In this document: in pieces, positions 31,640-43,664 of the stretch | How the letters are laid out: every line of letters starts with the position of its first letter | Position numbering within the stretch: the first letter of the stretch is position 1 | DNA from: Hygrocybe punicea | Taxonomy: Eukaryota; Basidiomycota; Agaricomycetes; Agaricales; Hygrophoraceae | Direction of reading: 5' to 3' | Length of the DNA stretch: 64,000 nt | Assembly: GCA_963556145.1 (NCBI GenBank) | Contig: OY744461.1 | Location: 7,326,891-7,390,890, forward strand | Program-made: the position numbers and the translations under genes | The notes under the pieces: generated by a model | The model's database searches: none | What the model saw: only the letters and a program-made list of their open reading frames with translations | Told to the model about the DNA's origin: nothing

Positions 31640-32380
31640 CAGCGTGGACACCAGCACCAGGGACCATCACAGACACCAGCACCAACACCAATGCGGACAC
31701 TAGCGCCATGCCAGCACAAGTGCCAGTGCCAGCGCTAGCACCAACACCAGCACCAGCACCAAGGTGGCACCATCCCCAGCAATGTACCAGTGCCAGCTTC
31801 AACGCCTGCACCAGCACCAGTGGCAATGGCAGTGCCACCATGGGCACTAGTGCTAGTACTAGCACTGGCACTGGCACTGGCACCAACAGCAGCGCTGGCA
31901 CCCGCTAGTGCACTGGCACCAACAGCAGCGCCGGCACCCGCTAGTGCACTGGCACCAACAGCAGCGCCGGCACCTGCCAGTGCACCTGCATCATACGTTC
32001 AGCACCGCTAGGTATCCTTGCTGATTTAAATTCGTATTTTATTCCTGCCTGGGACAACCTTTCGCCTGGCAAGAAATGCAGTTGGTCCTACCCCTCAGAA
32101 CACAAGCAATCCCTTACTATCAAGCCAAAGGTTTTCAAATCAGGGCGACGCTTTGCACTTCAAAACCATGCCTTCATGTTGCTCCTTCTTCAACATTGGC
32201 TCCAGCTCGTGAGTTTTCTAGTGCACCTGTATCAATGCACCTCACAGATGCACCAGCACCAGCACCAATGCAACAACTCACGCTGGCACTGGCACCATTG
32301 CCACACCAGCATTGATGCCAGTACCAGCAGCAGCACTGACACTAACACTGGCACCAGCACCAACACCGGCACCTACCAGT
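31640..32380. repeat. CAGCACCAG/GGCACC-rich tandem repeat in element B
   Basis: Degenerate 6-mer repeats (ACCAGC, GGCACC) with a duplicated block of about 36 bp near 31900-31985 (GCACTGGCACCAACAGCAGC repeated). Open frames give Ala/Pro or Thr/Ser-rich products on both strands. I treat it as satellite that may be part of the frame interrupted at 32432. Confidence 0.7.
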
Positions 32381-32432
32381 GCAACACCTACATCCTCTAC
32401 TCAATGTCAGACCCAGAAACAATAGACACCGG

Positions 32433-33331
32433 TGTAGATGCGGGTTCTTGGTGGCTTCGGAACTATATAAAGAAATAATATAAAGATCCTAACCTGTGGG
32501 TGTCAGCGTAGAAGTGACTGGATAAATCAGTGTCGGGAATAGAAGTAAAAAGAAGGGAATGTTAGTAAAAGTAAAGCCGCCGCGTAAAACTGGACTAATA
32601 ACGACGAAGCCGGCGATGAACGGAGTGAAAACGGACAAATAATAAAGAACCCGATGATGCCGACGATGTCGGGTACGGCGGGTCGGGTCGGGTCGGGTCG
32701 GAAACGATGAACGAATATACGGAAACAACGATAAAGACGACGAAGTGAACTATAAAAAGCTAAGGATCTACGTGGACGAGCATTTGAAGGGATTAAAAGG
32801 TGATTCTGACTATGAGGGAAACGGGGACTAATGGTATCTTTTTTGTACGGTCGTCGGGGACCGTTTTTATAGTACAGGAAACAGTAATCTACTTTCGGAC
32901 ATGTCTACTTCGGCCGATAGAAACTACAAAGAATCACTGGAATGGGGAAGTGGAAAGGGGGGTTGCAAAGCAACGAAGACAGGAAAGTGGAGGGGAAAAC
33001 GAATATCCATGAAAAAGATTGGAAAAGTCCTACATATCTCCAAAAGGACGAGGGGATGCATAAATAAGGTAAATCCGAAGTCGGGGATTGAGTCCGAAGA
33101 GATCCATCTCCTGGAATTGGAACTTCGAGGCGTTTGAGGCTGCCGGATTCAGTCCAAAAGCGGCCATCACAAAGCGGCATGTGTCGGGTTACGTCGGTCA
33201 CATCGGGTCACGTCACATCACGTCACGTCGGGTTACGTCGGGTTCGAATGCAAGTCAAATGGCGGCATCGGGTTGGTCCGGATTCGTGATATATCGATGA
33301 TACGGACTCAGAGGGATGTCGACCCTCTACA
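32433..33331. repeat. Left LTR
   Basis: 899 bp, nearly identical to 37560-38463 with a few percent of scattered changes. It contains a run of GGTCGG repeats near 32683-32700, TATA-like aactataaaaag near 32750 and a TCACGTCACATCACGTCACG cluster near 33200. Confidence 0.85.
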
Positions 33332-33949
33332 TCTCCAGGGTACTTTAAATAAGGACCATCCCTGGTCGATACTACGTGGACTCGGGATTCGGATGCATGA
33401 GATGAAGCCGACGCGGTGGTTGTGGAAGCGGGTTCGACAGGACGAGGTGGGTCGTGGATGACGCGAACGGGGACAGCGGATGGTGACTAGTGGAGCTCGA
33501 TGGATGGTCAGAGGCTGAGAGCGGAGAATGGGGGACAAAACGGGTGAAGCCGGTGTCGAGGAAAGGGAAACAAAATACATAGAACCGGGGAAAAGGGAAC
33601 TGAGCGGAAATGAAAGAAGAGATGGAAAGCTACAAAAAACGGGACAAACGGGGAGTGGAAACGCAAAATAGATGAGAAAATAAATAAATGTTGGGTATCG
33701 GAAAGAGGGGACACAATAGAAATCAAGTCGGGGTAAAACTAAACGTGACATAGGATTGGGGGCGGGTGATGGAGACGAGTAAGGCAGGAGCGGAAACGAA
33801 ATAAAACACAAGCGGATGACAAAGACGATCTAGGCGGGTTGAGTTAGGGTCGGCAGCTTTGGTGGCTGTGTCAACGGGTGGCGGAAACGGTGGGGTAGAC
33901 ATGATATGACGACGGTGGTTGTTCAATACGATATGACGAAAACGGAGGT

Positions 33950-34531
33950 TCGATAGATGACGACGGAGGTTCGATAGATGACGACGGAGGTTCGATATAC
34001 GATGGCGGAGGTTCGATACGATATGACGAAAACAGAGGTTCAATGGACGACAACGGAGGTTCAATACGATATGACGACAACAGAGGTTCGATGGACGACA
34101 ACGGAGGTTCGATATACGATGGCGGAGGTTCGATAGACGGCGGCGGAGGTTCGATAGACGATACTAATATGGGGGCGATAATCAACGGCTGTGATATCAG
34201 CCTCATACTAGGCGGGATAGACGATGGCGGAGGTTCGATAGACGGCGGCGGAGGTTCGATAGACGATACTAATATGGGGGCGATAATCAACGGCTGTGAT
34301 ATCAGCCTCATACTAGGCGGGATAGACGATGGCGGAGGTTCGATAGACGGCGGCGGAGGTTCGATAGACGATACTAATATGGGGGCGATAATCAACGGCT
34401 GTGATATCAGCCTCATACTAGGCGGGATAGACGATGGCGGAGGTTCGATAGACGGCGGCGGAGGTTCGATAGACGATACTAATATGGGGGCGATAATCAA
34501 CGGCTGTGATATCAGCCTCATACTAGGCGGT
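33950..34531. repeat. 105-bp tandem array in the LTR element
   Basis: Four nearly identical 105-bp units (marker ATACTAATATGGGGGCGATA at 34161, 34266, 34371 and 34476) are preceded by shorter degenerate GGAGGTTCGATA(GA)CGA repeats. Because 105 is a multiple of three, the array stays open on both strands and gives artefactual 220-230 residue frames rich in DDGGGSIDGGGGS or IEPPPSSI. Confidence 0.85.
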
Positions 34532-34699
34532 TCAGCACCGGCTTGGACCCGTGGGGAAGCATTCCCCCCCATGGAACTGAAATATAAAGTCGGGTGGGTT
34601 GGAAATCGAAGCCGAGACAGGGAACATTGTGTCTGGGTCGAAACGGTGGCGGAAACGGTGGGTCATGGAAAGCGGAGAACGATGTCAAATGGGTTTAAT

Positions 34700-35880
34700 G
34701 CGGGTGCGTGAGCGGATGAGTCGGGTGCGTGGGGAACGAGTGAAGCGACGTGTCGGTTCGTAAGCGGGTGCGGCGGGTTCGTAAGCGGGTTCGTTGGGTG
34801 TGACGGATTCGTAAGCGGGTATGTCGGGTACGTCGGGTGGATTATGCGGGTGCCGGGTGTGTCGGGAACGAGTGTTTCTTTTTATCTTTCTTTTATCTCT
34901 GACATTTTTTATCTTTCTTTTTGATTTATTTAATCTATCTATGTATATATTTCTTATGCCGATGGACGGTGAGGGGTTTTCGTAGGGTCGGGTTCGGTGG
35001 GTACGGGAGTGCGAATGTGGCGGGTACGGGTTGTGAAACCGGAACCGGAACCAGATGCTCGAATCGAGCACTGGTGCTCGAATTGAGCCGGAACCGGAAC
35101 CGGATGCCGCGGAATCGTTGGGAACGTGTCCGGGTTCGTAGTCGAGTGCTGTGATGCAGGTCGCGCTTCCGGATCCGGAACCCGGTGTAGCGGATTGGTC
35201 GAAAACGGGTTGTCGGGTGTGGCGGTATGGCATAGGGCCACGTAGGGAGACGGGGCGGACGACGTGAGCGGATGAGACGGAACGTGGTTGCGAGGCGTGG
35301 ATCATGGTTGCATGGGGTTGTTCGACGCTGCGGGTTGTCGAGGGAAGCGGGTAACGGGTGGTCGAGGTCGGCGGTACGGGATAGGGCAATGTTGGGAAAC
35401 GGAGGCGGATGACGTGGGCGGATACGAAGGGACGTGGTGTTGCATGACGTGGACCGTGGTTGCGTGAGGTCGTTCGAGGGTGCTGGAGGCCGGGGGAGCG
35501 GGTGACAGGTGATCGAGGCTGGGGTATGGTGTAGGGCGATGTTGGAGACGGGGGCGGACGGCGTGGGCGGGGAGATGGATTGGGGTGATACGGGTGGCGT
35601 CTTCGTGATGTTTTCGTGGCGGATAGTTGCGTGGGGATTTGACAGTGGTCCGTCGGGTCGTGGAACGGGTTTGGGCGGCCGGTGGTCACGGTTTCACGGG
35701 CGTAACCCAACGGGGGCTTCGTTTGGGCTCGCGAAGGGACTTGAGGGACGTCGTGGGGTTGGTCGAGGGCGTAGGTGATCGAAGGGGAGTGGACCAGGAC
35801 GGGGACGGCTGGGGGTGAATGGAGGTCGACGGGGGGTGACGTGGCCGCTTGCGTGGGACGACGAGGGACGAGAGGGGAGT
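34700..35880. other. GC-rich non-coding interior of the LTR element
   Basis: G-rich on the plus strand, with CGGGT/GGTACGTCGGGT motifs and duplicated GGAACCGGAACC blocks (35036-35105). Long minus-strand frames are Pro/His/Arg/Ser-rich and reflect base composition. No retrotransposon domain is seen. Confidence 0.6.
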
Positions 35881-36960
35881 CGTTTGGGACGGGAAAGGGT
35901 ACCACAGAAGTGCGGGGGCGTGAACGTGGGTGTGGGGGCTGACGGTCGTGGTGGTCGTTGGTGCTGGGTCTGGGAACGCGGTGGTAGGCTGTTGGGTGAC
36001 GTGGCGCAGCGTTGATGGCTCGAGGGCAGTGGGGACGACTTGTACGGCGTCACGACGGATGATGTGTGGTCCTGGGATGCGGTACGAGGCGGCGGGTGGC
36101 TCAACGGATGCGTGAGGGGCCGGGGAAGTCGTATAGGCGGGTGTATGGGACAGGTTGACGTGGGACACGCGTGGAGGCTCGATAACGGCGAGGACGGCTG
36201 GTACAGACTTGCGAGGGACGCCGTGAGGTGCTGGGAGGCTGTACGAAGCGGCGGGTGGGTTCAACGAATACGTGAGCGGCCGGGGATGTCGAGTATGCGG
36301 GGCACGAGGAGGATGACGTGGCAACGGCATGGGGCATCGATAACGACGAAGACGGCAAGTGAGGACTCGTGAAGGGCGATGTGGGGTGCTGGGAACTAGT
36401 AGGAAGCAGCGGGTGGTCCAACGAGGACGTGAGCGGCCGGGGATGTCGAGTTACGGGGGCACGAGGAAGTATGACGTGGCAACGCGTGAGGCGTCGATGA
36501 CGGCGAGGACGGCTGGTACGGACTTGCGAGGGACGCTGTAGGGTTGTGGGAGGTTGTTCGAAGCGGCGGATGATCCAACGAGGACGTGAGCGGCCGGGGA
36601 TGTCGAATAGGCGGGTGCATGAGCTGGGATGACGTGGCGACGCGTTGGGGACTCGATAATGGCGGAGACGGCTCGTGAGGGCTCGTGAAGGGCGATGTGG
36701 GACTCTGGGAAGCGGTGCGAGGCGACGGGGTGTCCAACGAAGGCGTGAGCGGCCGGAGATGTCGACTTGGCTGGGGCACGAAGCTGGGTGACGTGGCACG
36801 GTGTGGGGCATTGATAACGGCGAAGATGGCTTGTGAGGCTCGCGAATGGCGTCGTGGGGCTGTAGCTCAGTGTTGAGGGCTCGAACGCGGGGGCTGCTCG
36901 CATGAACTCGTGAAGGGCGCTGACGTGGTTTTGCTGGTAACTTCGTGGGCTCAGACGATG
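35880..36960. repeat. 158-bp degenerate tandem array in the LTR element
   Basis: GTGAGCGGCCGGGGATGTCG or a close variant recurs at about 36272, 36429, 36587 and 36745, giving a period of 157-158 bp, with weaker units to the left. Units diverge by 10-25 percent. Minus-strand translation yields repeated AAHVLVGPPAAS-like segments; I regard this as repeat rather than a gene. Confidence 0.7.
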
Positions 36961-37559
36961 GGGGGGCTTGTAAGAGCTTGTATCCGGTGACAAGTGCGAG
37001 TTCGTAGACGCGAGCGGCTGGGGGTGCACAGGCTAAACCCGTTGCACGGAGATTCGTCTGTTCCGAGTCGTGAGTGACGCGTGAGTGCCGTTGGGCGAGT
37101 CGATGTTTTGGGGCTTTCCGGTCGCGGTTTTTCGACGGGTATCGGTGGGAGTGGGATTCCGAGCGTGTTGGGAGTCTATAAACGAATGTGGATGGGATGG
37201 ATGTGACGGAATTCGAGTCGACGAAAGAGTGTTGTTGGATCGTGGCTGTGCAAGTTTCCTAAAGCGGGAAGCGGCCGTTGGGTTGGGCGGCACAAGGACG
37301 GGTTCGAGGTCGTTAGTGAAACTGAACAATTGTAGTCGGCAAAGAAGAGAAAATATCAATAGAATTAAACCCGGATGATGGTGTGATGGTTGGAGTTCGG
37401 ATGTCAGAGTGTTGGATGTCGGGTGCAAGGAGGTCGGGTAACGGGTAGCGGATGTGTAGAGTGCGGCGGAAGGACTTGTTCGGGAATGACGAAGGGAAAT
37501 CTAGGGTTGTTGAATGAATGTGTGATGGACACTGAATTATCCTCGCGGTGGGCTCCAGA

Positions 37560-38463
37560 TGTTGATGCGGGTTCTGTGTGGCTTCGGAACTATATAAAGA
37601 AAAATAATAATAATCCTAACCAGAGGGTGTCAGCGTAGAAGTGACTGGATAAATCAGTGTCGGGAATAGAAGTAAAAAGAAGGGAATGTTAGTAAAAGTA
37701 AAGCCGCCGCGTAAAACTGGACTAATAACGACGAAGCCGGCGATGAATGGAGTGAAAACGGACAAATAATAAAGAACCCGACGATGCCAACGATGTCGGG
37801 TACGGCGGGTCGGGTCGGGTCGGGTCGGGTCGGAAACGATGAACGAATATACGGAAACAACGATAAAGACGACGAAGTGAACTATAAAAAGCTAAGGATC
37901 TACGTGGACGAGCATTTGAAGGGATCAAAAGGTGATTCTGACTAAAGGGAAACGGGGACTAATGGTATCTTTCTTTCGTACGGTCGTCGGGGACCGTTTT
38001 TATAGTACATGAGTGTGTAGCTACTTTCGGACATGTCTACTTCGGCCGATAGAAACTACAAAGAAACACTGGAATGGGAAAGTGGAAAGGGGGGTTGCAA
38101 AGCAACGAAGACAGGAAAGTGGAGGGGAAAACGAATATCCATGAAAAAGATTGGAAAAGTCCTACATATCTCCGAAAGGACGAGGGGATGCATAAATAAG
38201 GTAAATCCGAAGTCGGGGATTGAGTCCGAAGAGATCCATCTCCTGGAATTGGAACTCCGAGGTGTTTGAGGCTGCCGGATTTAGCCCAAAAGCGGCCGTC
38301 ACAAAGCGGCATGTGTCGGGTTACATCGGTCACGTCGGGTCACATCACGTCACGTCACATCGGGTTACGTCGGGTTCGAATGCAAGTCGAATGGCGGCAT
38401 CGGGTTGGTCCAGATTCGTGATATATCGATGATACGGACTCAGAGGGACGTCGACCCTCTACA
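37560..38463. repeat. Right LTR
   Basis: 904-bp direct repeat of 32433-33331, ending TCGACCCTCTACA, directly followed by the CCGG duplication. Confidence 0.85.
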
Positions 38464-39451
38464 CCGGCATTATTCCCTCGTGGTATACCTCCATACTTGA
38501 AGCCAAATCTCTTCTTCTCGGCGGCAAGCACTGCATTCACTACGATATGGATCGGGACATGCTATGGCGCTGGGACCAGGTGCTTAAGACGCATCTGAAT
38601 AGAATGTGGTTCAGCGCATTTGGAGTAGATGGTGGTTTGTTGGCCACTAATGAGTATTTTAGGTCTGTGCCGCAATGTGCTGTTCGCGAATATGACAGCA
38701 TTGATACTAGAGTTGTTTCAGTGTTGGAGGCGGATTAATGGTTAATGAGAAAATGAAGGGCAAGTACCTTTCCACTGCGGTCCTCATCGTTTTAATTTCC
38801 ACAACTCTTAATTACAGTGGACGAGAATCTCTTTTACAAAGGCGTCGACAAAATGTCCGTGCACGGTGCCCACCTCCATCAATCTCACAGTCTTTCGGAA
38901 AATGCTTTCGATTTGGGAAATCTTCAGAATTTGACAATGTCACAAGCCACCTTGGCTGCAGAGGAGGAGCATCCACCATATGTATTCGAATCTGGGGATA
39001 GTCTATTAGCATTAACGAAGAAAAACAATGTACGTCAACTGTTTGCTTCAGAATCCCGCCGAAGATGGTTAATTATTTGTATATAAAGATGACCATAGCA
39101 CCAGCACCTCAAAGCACCAGTGGCGGCAATACCAGCTGGTTACAGCAGTGGTGGCAGCAAGTGTGGTGGGGTGTGGTGATAGTGTGGGATGGGAGAGCAG
39201 GAGAGAAACCATTAGCACATCCAGATGTATACAAGTTTTTGAATCAATACATTTCTTTTTAACATAATGAAATGACGATCCTAAGTAATAAATAAGGAAT
39301 ATATATATAATATAATTGCAGGTGGACAGCAAACTATACACTCCTACATAGTACTCTATAGGTAGCCTGCAAAGCTATGTGATGATATGTAGAGCCTAGG
39401 TGACGCTACGTAGCGCTACAAATTGGGGACCTCACTACTATGCTATGAGTG

Positions 39452-40297
39452 CATCAGGAAAACTCAATTTCACTTAATTTCACTTAATTTTGTCTTATTT
39501 GTCTTATTCTGTTATATAAGTCTTGTTTCAAGGAGGGTCATACCCTTTTTTCAAGAAAATTTCTTAATATGTCTTACACCATATAAAATTGAACATCAAG
39601 ACACATCAAGACACATTAAGATGACTCAAGAGAGACTCTGAAGTGAACAAGCAATAACAATCATCATTGACTTGATATCTTAGTTTACTTTCTTTGAGAG
39701 TCCATTACGGTAAAGCTTAGATTGCAAGGTAGAAGAGATGTAGGAAGGTGCAAGGCATGTAGCTACTTGTAAGAATTGGGAGAAGGAAAGAGTGAGTAAA
39801 GAGAGGGTTGGGTGAAAGCCAGAGGGCTTCCCGGCCCCGAGAAGGATGGTTCTGTCTGTGGGAAGGAACCAATGTGAGCAGCGAGGGTGGGATGGGCCAC
39901 CCTGCAGGGTTCAGATCACAGGAGGAAACATACTTGTCCGGGCAGCAGTCAGGAACTCTGAGATGCAGGAAGAGGCAGGGCGAGAAAGGGAGTGGTAGGT
40001 GGGTGAAGAAAATGAGCCGCAACAACGATGACAGCAGGACACAGAGTGTTGACTCCATGTCACACCTGTCACTCGCTCAAAGACTATTTCTTATGTCACA
40101 CTCATACCTCGCTTTGTCTTAAGATTGCAAGATGTCATCTTAAAGTGTCTTGATTTTCAATTTTATGTGATGTAAGATGCATTAAGGGATTTTCTTGAAA
40201 AAAGGGTGAGATCCTCCTTGAAACAAGACTTGTAAGACAGAATAAGACAAATAATACAGAATAAAGTGAAATTAAGTGAAATTGAGTTTTCCTGATG
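39452..40297. mobile_element. Element C, 0.85 kb, nested in element B
   Basis: Ends are inverted: CATCAGGAAAACTCAATTTC at 39452 and its complement ending at 40297, with homology continuing for about 170 bp on each side (TTGTCTTATT, TTTCAAGGAGGATC-like blocks, ACATCAAGACAC). The centre (39720-40100) is unrelated GC-richer sequence without a transposase. It shares the CATCAG tip with elements A, B and the end at 40736. Flanks agree only in a TG dinucleotide. Confidence 0.7.
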
Positions 40298-40357
40298 TGC
40301 TATGGCTGCTATGACTAAGCTACATAGCGCTGGCTCGCGGATCAGGTTTTGCTGATG

Positions 40358-42119
40358 TGATCGAATTGTGGTAAAGTGTGGTATAGGTTGGCCAGCCTGG
40401 GCTGGGGTTAAAAATCCATAGCAAGTCTGGGGATTTATTGCCAAGTAGTTAACTACTAGTAGAAATATTGCAATAGGTGATATAGTCTAATATCATCATA
40501 TAGTATTGTCTTTATTGGCCGATACGTGATACCCTGAGGCTGCAATGAAAAACCCACTGAAAATTTGTTAAAAGGGGTGTATGTGACAGTACACCACTCC
40601 AACAAATCAACTGTATACATATTTATATTAAAGACTATGCAACTGAGGTAGAGGTTCCATACAATGCATTACATATTTGGAACTTACATTTCAGGGTAAT
40701 GTACTCTATCATTTTTAAAACAGCTGTAATAACAACATCAGCAAAACAGTCATGTTGGTATAGAATGATGTAGATACCTATCATAATCTATAGACACACG
40801 TAGACTCTTATAGACCTCCAAAATTTGTATAGCATCATATAGATCTGGATAAAATGCCTGTGGCTCTATATAGCAGGGGATAGGCAATGGCTCCTTCTAC
40901 ACAGGTACTTCAGTGGTTTTGCAGTCCTGCCCAGTCCTACCCACAGTCACTAGATGCTTGCCCCAAAATGTCAAGTACTAGTAAGTAAATCTTGCCAACT
41001 TTGTGAAATTCTTCTAAGTCTAACATTTGTCCCTGTTTGGCACAGTTCATTCCCTACTATCACTCTCCCTAGCCAGCCAGCAGTGCGAGCAGGCCAGACA
41101 GATGGCAACAGCAATGACAATAAGTAAGATGGAGTAAACAATAGAGCCCAGGTTCTGGCCAAGATATGTTTTTTTTATCATTTGCTATTTAGTTTTTTTA
41201 TAAGAACTCACCCCAATGAAGATACCACAAAAGAGGGGTGATGCTGCACTACCCTAGCTCAACCATGTTCACCAATGATGCCATAGCTCTCCTCTGAGCC
41301 CCTCCCATGTCCAAGTACGGAATGTTCAAGTCTAAACTCAAATGTTCTGCCAAAATAGGTAATTTCTTTTCTTTTGTCGTGTCAGCATGAACACTAATGT
41401 CCAACACAACAACACCCAATGCCCAACACCCCACACACATGGGAAAGGGAATGCACAAGAGAATGACAGTGGCGAAATGGGAACGGGAATGAGAACGGTG
41501 AAATAGGTTAGGGAACACCAACACCAACACCAACAGCAATGGCAACAGTAACTTCATGACCCAGACGAATGCAGGCAGCCATGGAGGGGGTGGTGATGTG
41601 CCCACCCCCACATCAGTATGTATTTTTTTAAAGATTTTATATTTTATATTCTGTTACTGACTATTACCTACGACGTCTACATCCACACCCACGAGAATGG
41701 GAATGCAAACGCAAACAGGAATGGGAATGAGACTGGGAGAATGGGAATGGGAACACCAATGCCGTCCTAATAGTTAATTTATTTTTAGACAAATATTATT
41801 AATTTTTGTAGAATTTCTGGTCGGTATCTATCGCTCAGATATGCTAAACAATTGAGTTGATATCCACGTTACAGATATTGGTAGGAATATTTTAAGAATT
41901 TGATCAGTTTTCTGGATGGCAAATACTGATACAAAATAAGGAAAACAATTAGAGCGAGAATAATTAGACTTTCGGGAAGCTCTATTTTGTCTTGAGATAT
42001 TGTTTCCAGATATCTTTATTTTCTGTACAATATATGTATTGGGAATAACAATGAAAATAGTTTCAATTTATAAGTCATGTTCTATACATTATTTAATATG
42101 GAGATATCTTCCCACGTCT
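40358..42119. other. Repeat-derived DNA with another CATCAG end; no gene
   Basis: CATCAGCAAAACAGTCATG at 40736 looks like the left end of another element of the A/B/C type and is followed by TATAGA/TGTAGA subterminal motifs to about 40880. I could not find its partner end. A degenerate GAATGGGAATG minisatellite lies at 41450-41520 and 41690-41760. Frames here are short and unsupported. Confidence 0.45.
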
Positions 42120-42235
42120 CCTGTATCAATGTTTTTAGGCCTCCTGCTATATCTCAGATGTTTGACTTGGATATATTTTGAGATTACCTTAGTTGCTTAC
42201 CTCTAACTAGAGATGTTTCAATGATTTTCAAGTCT
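42120..42235. repeat. Outer repeat unit of the palindromic element (left side)
   Basis: A unit of about 110 bp (CCTGCTATATCTCAGATGTT, then TTGACTTGGATATAT, then CCTCTAACTAGAG) that recurs several times to 42400. In inverted orientation it recurs at 45690-45910. It marks the outside of the large inverted repeat. Confidence 0.6.
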
Positions 42236-43104
42236 CCTGCTATATATCAGTGGTTTGACTTAGGTATATCTTAGCATTAGTTTACATGACCTCTAACTAG
42301 AGGTGTTTTGATGTTTGTCAGGCTTTCCACTATATCATTAGTTTGACTTTGATATATTATGATGTTAGATTACTTGCCTTCCTCTATTCTGGTGTTTTCA
42401 CCTACTATAGTATACTATTGGTTTGCCTTTGATTGTAATGCAATGGAATAAGTCAAAGGTTTTACTTTACATAACAGTTTTAGAGAAAGGGGCTTAGGTT
42501 CTGAAGGCAGTCAATCTTAGAATAAGAGAAAGTGATTGAGTTGCAAGTTATACAAAATTTAAAGTCTATAGTACACACTGAAAGTAGACTACTTATATAG
42601 TCCAAGGAAGTGGCTATGTTATGAGGAAAGGGATAAGGGCTATGCACCAAAGCATATGATGATAAGAGATGAAACATATATAAAAGGAGATAACATACAG
42701 CATTTGTCGTATGACATGACTAAGCAGAGGGAAAAGGCAGCGCATATGTAAAAGAAATGACTAAGAACAGTAGAAGAGGAGAGAGAAAAGGAAAAGGAAA
42801 AAGTAAGCACATCTTAGCTAAGAAATAACATTGATATATTGCAATGTTAGTTTACTTGCCTCTCTCTAATAAAAGGTCTTTTGATGTTTTTCAAGCCTTA
42901 TCAGTCCACTAGTTACATAATTACAGTATACTAAACTCAGTACTAGCTGAGAGATTGAGTTAACTGTTAGCCCAGTTACTACTAGAGACTTGATTATACT
43001 ATAGAAAGCTATTTCCATGAGCATATTGATACTACAGTCAGATATTGCTGTAGACTTAACTATACGATTGCTATGGTCTCAGTTATATTATGAGCAGTTA
43101 CTAT

Positions 43105-43560
43105 AAGCTTAAAACATGTCTACACAAGAAAACATGTCCACTTTCAACAAAACATGTGTACCAAAAAAACATGTCCACCAAGAAAACATGTCCACAACAA
43201 AACATGTCCACACAACACAATATGTTCACTTACAATAAAACATGTCTAGTTCTACTTAAAACATGTTCAATTATACCAATACACATCCAATCACACCTCA
43301 AACATGTCCAGTCACACCTAAAACACATTCAATTATGTTAAAACACGTCTAGTCACACCTAAAACATGTCCAGTCACGTTAAAACATGTCTAGTCATACC
43401 TAAAACATATCCAGTCACATTAAAACACATCTAGTCACACTCAAAACACGTCCTTAAAAATATGTCCAGTCATGCTCAAAACATATCCAGTTATGTCAAA
43501 ACTTGTCTAGTCATTGTCAAAACTTGTCCAGTTTCACTCCAACACATCCAGTTATCACTT
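43105..43560. repeat. aaaacatgtcca satellite, about 20-24 bp units (mirrored at 44100-44560)
   Basis: At least 15 units of AAAACATGTCCAGTCACACCT and variants, and the same number inverted in the other arm. Unit length and sequence vary too much for a CRISPR array, and spacers are not unique. Confidence 0.8.
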
Positions 43561-43664
43561 GCATTTCAACTTATTTAATTATATTATAATAATATAAGGG
43601 TATGTGAGTACGGTTTCAGAACTAAGCTTCAGATCATAGTATAATGGCTTGACACATTTGTTAT

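Larger units (their letters stand above)
32433..38463. mobile_element. Non-autonomous LTR element (LARD-like), 6.0 kb
   Basis: Two direct repeats of about 900 bp begin TGTAGATGCGGG or TGTTGATGCGGG and end CCCTCTACA (TG...CA form). They flank 4.2 kb. A 4-bp duplication CCGG (32429-32432 and 38464-38467) borders the element, and the host frame resumes in phase behind it. The interior has no gag, protease, reverse transcriptase, RNase H or integrase motif that I can see in any frame; it consists of GC-rich tandem arrays. No convincing primer-binding site or polypurine tract was found, so the orientation is unknown. It must depend on enzymes from another element. Confidence 0.78.
32176..39086 (+). 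pseudogene. Unknown element-B reading frame split by an LTR element
   Basis: The frame ending YILYSMSDPETIDTG at 32432 continues in phase after the right LTR and its duplicated CCGG, as IIPSWYTSILEAKSLLLGGK, HCIHYDMDRDMLWRWDQVL, FSAFGVDGGLLATNEYF and so on to a TAA at 38736-38738. A likely next exon follows (VDENLFYKGVDKMSVHG to about 39056, possibly to 39086). The phase match across the insertion shows the frame was open when the LTR element landed. The protein is not recognised; the part after the insertion looks like a folded domain, the part before it is low complexity. The TAA could be a CAA-to-TAA change. The interval includes the 6-kb insertion. Confidence 0.5.
31081..40357. mobile_element. 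Large CATCAG-ended element B with nested insertions
   Basis: The two ends are a 17-bp exact inverted repeat, CATCAGCAAAACCTGAT at 31081 and its complement ending at 40357. Near both ends are many short ATAGCAC/CTATGT motifs in mixed orientation, like subterminal transposase-binding repeats. Inside are an ACC/CAG-rich tract, a split reading frame, a 6-kb LTR element and element C. Without the insertions element B would be about 2.4 kb. The flanks (AGAGCCG and TGATCG) do not show an obvious target duplication. Superfamily is unresolved, possibly hAT-like. Confidence 0.6.

Noticed and set aside
33871..37029. Minus-strand frames of 190-406 residues and a 222-residue plus frame inside the LTR element
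   Set aside because: They track the 105-bp and 158-bp arrays and GC bias. No gag, RT, RNase H or integrase motifs.
31081..40357. Reading element B and the inner LTR element as one giant autonomous transposon
   Set aside because: The CCGG duplication and the in-phase interrupted frame show the LTR element is a separate later insertion.
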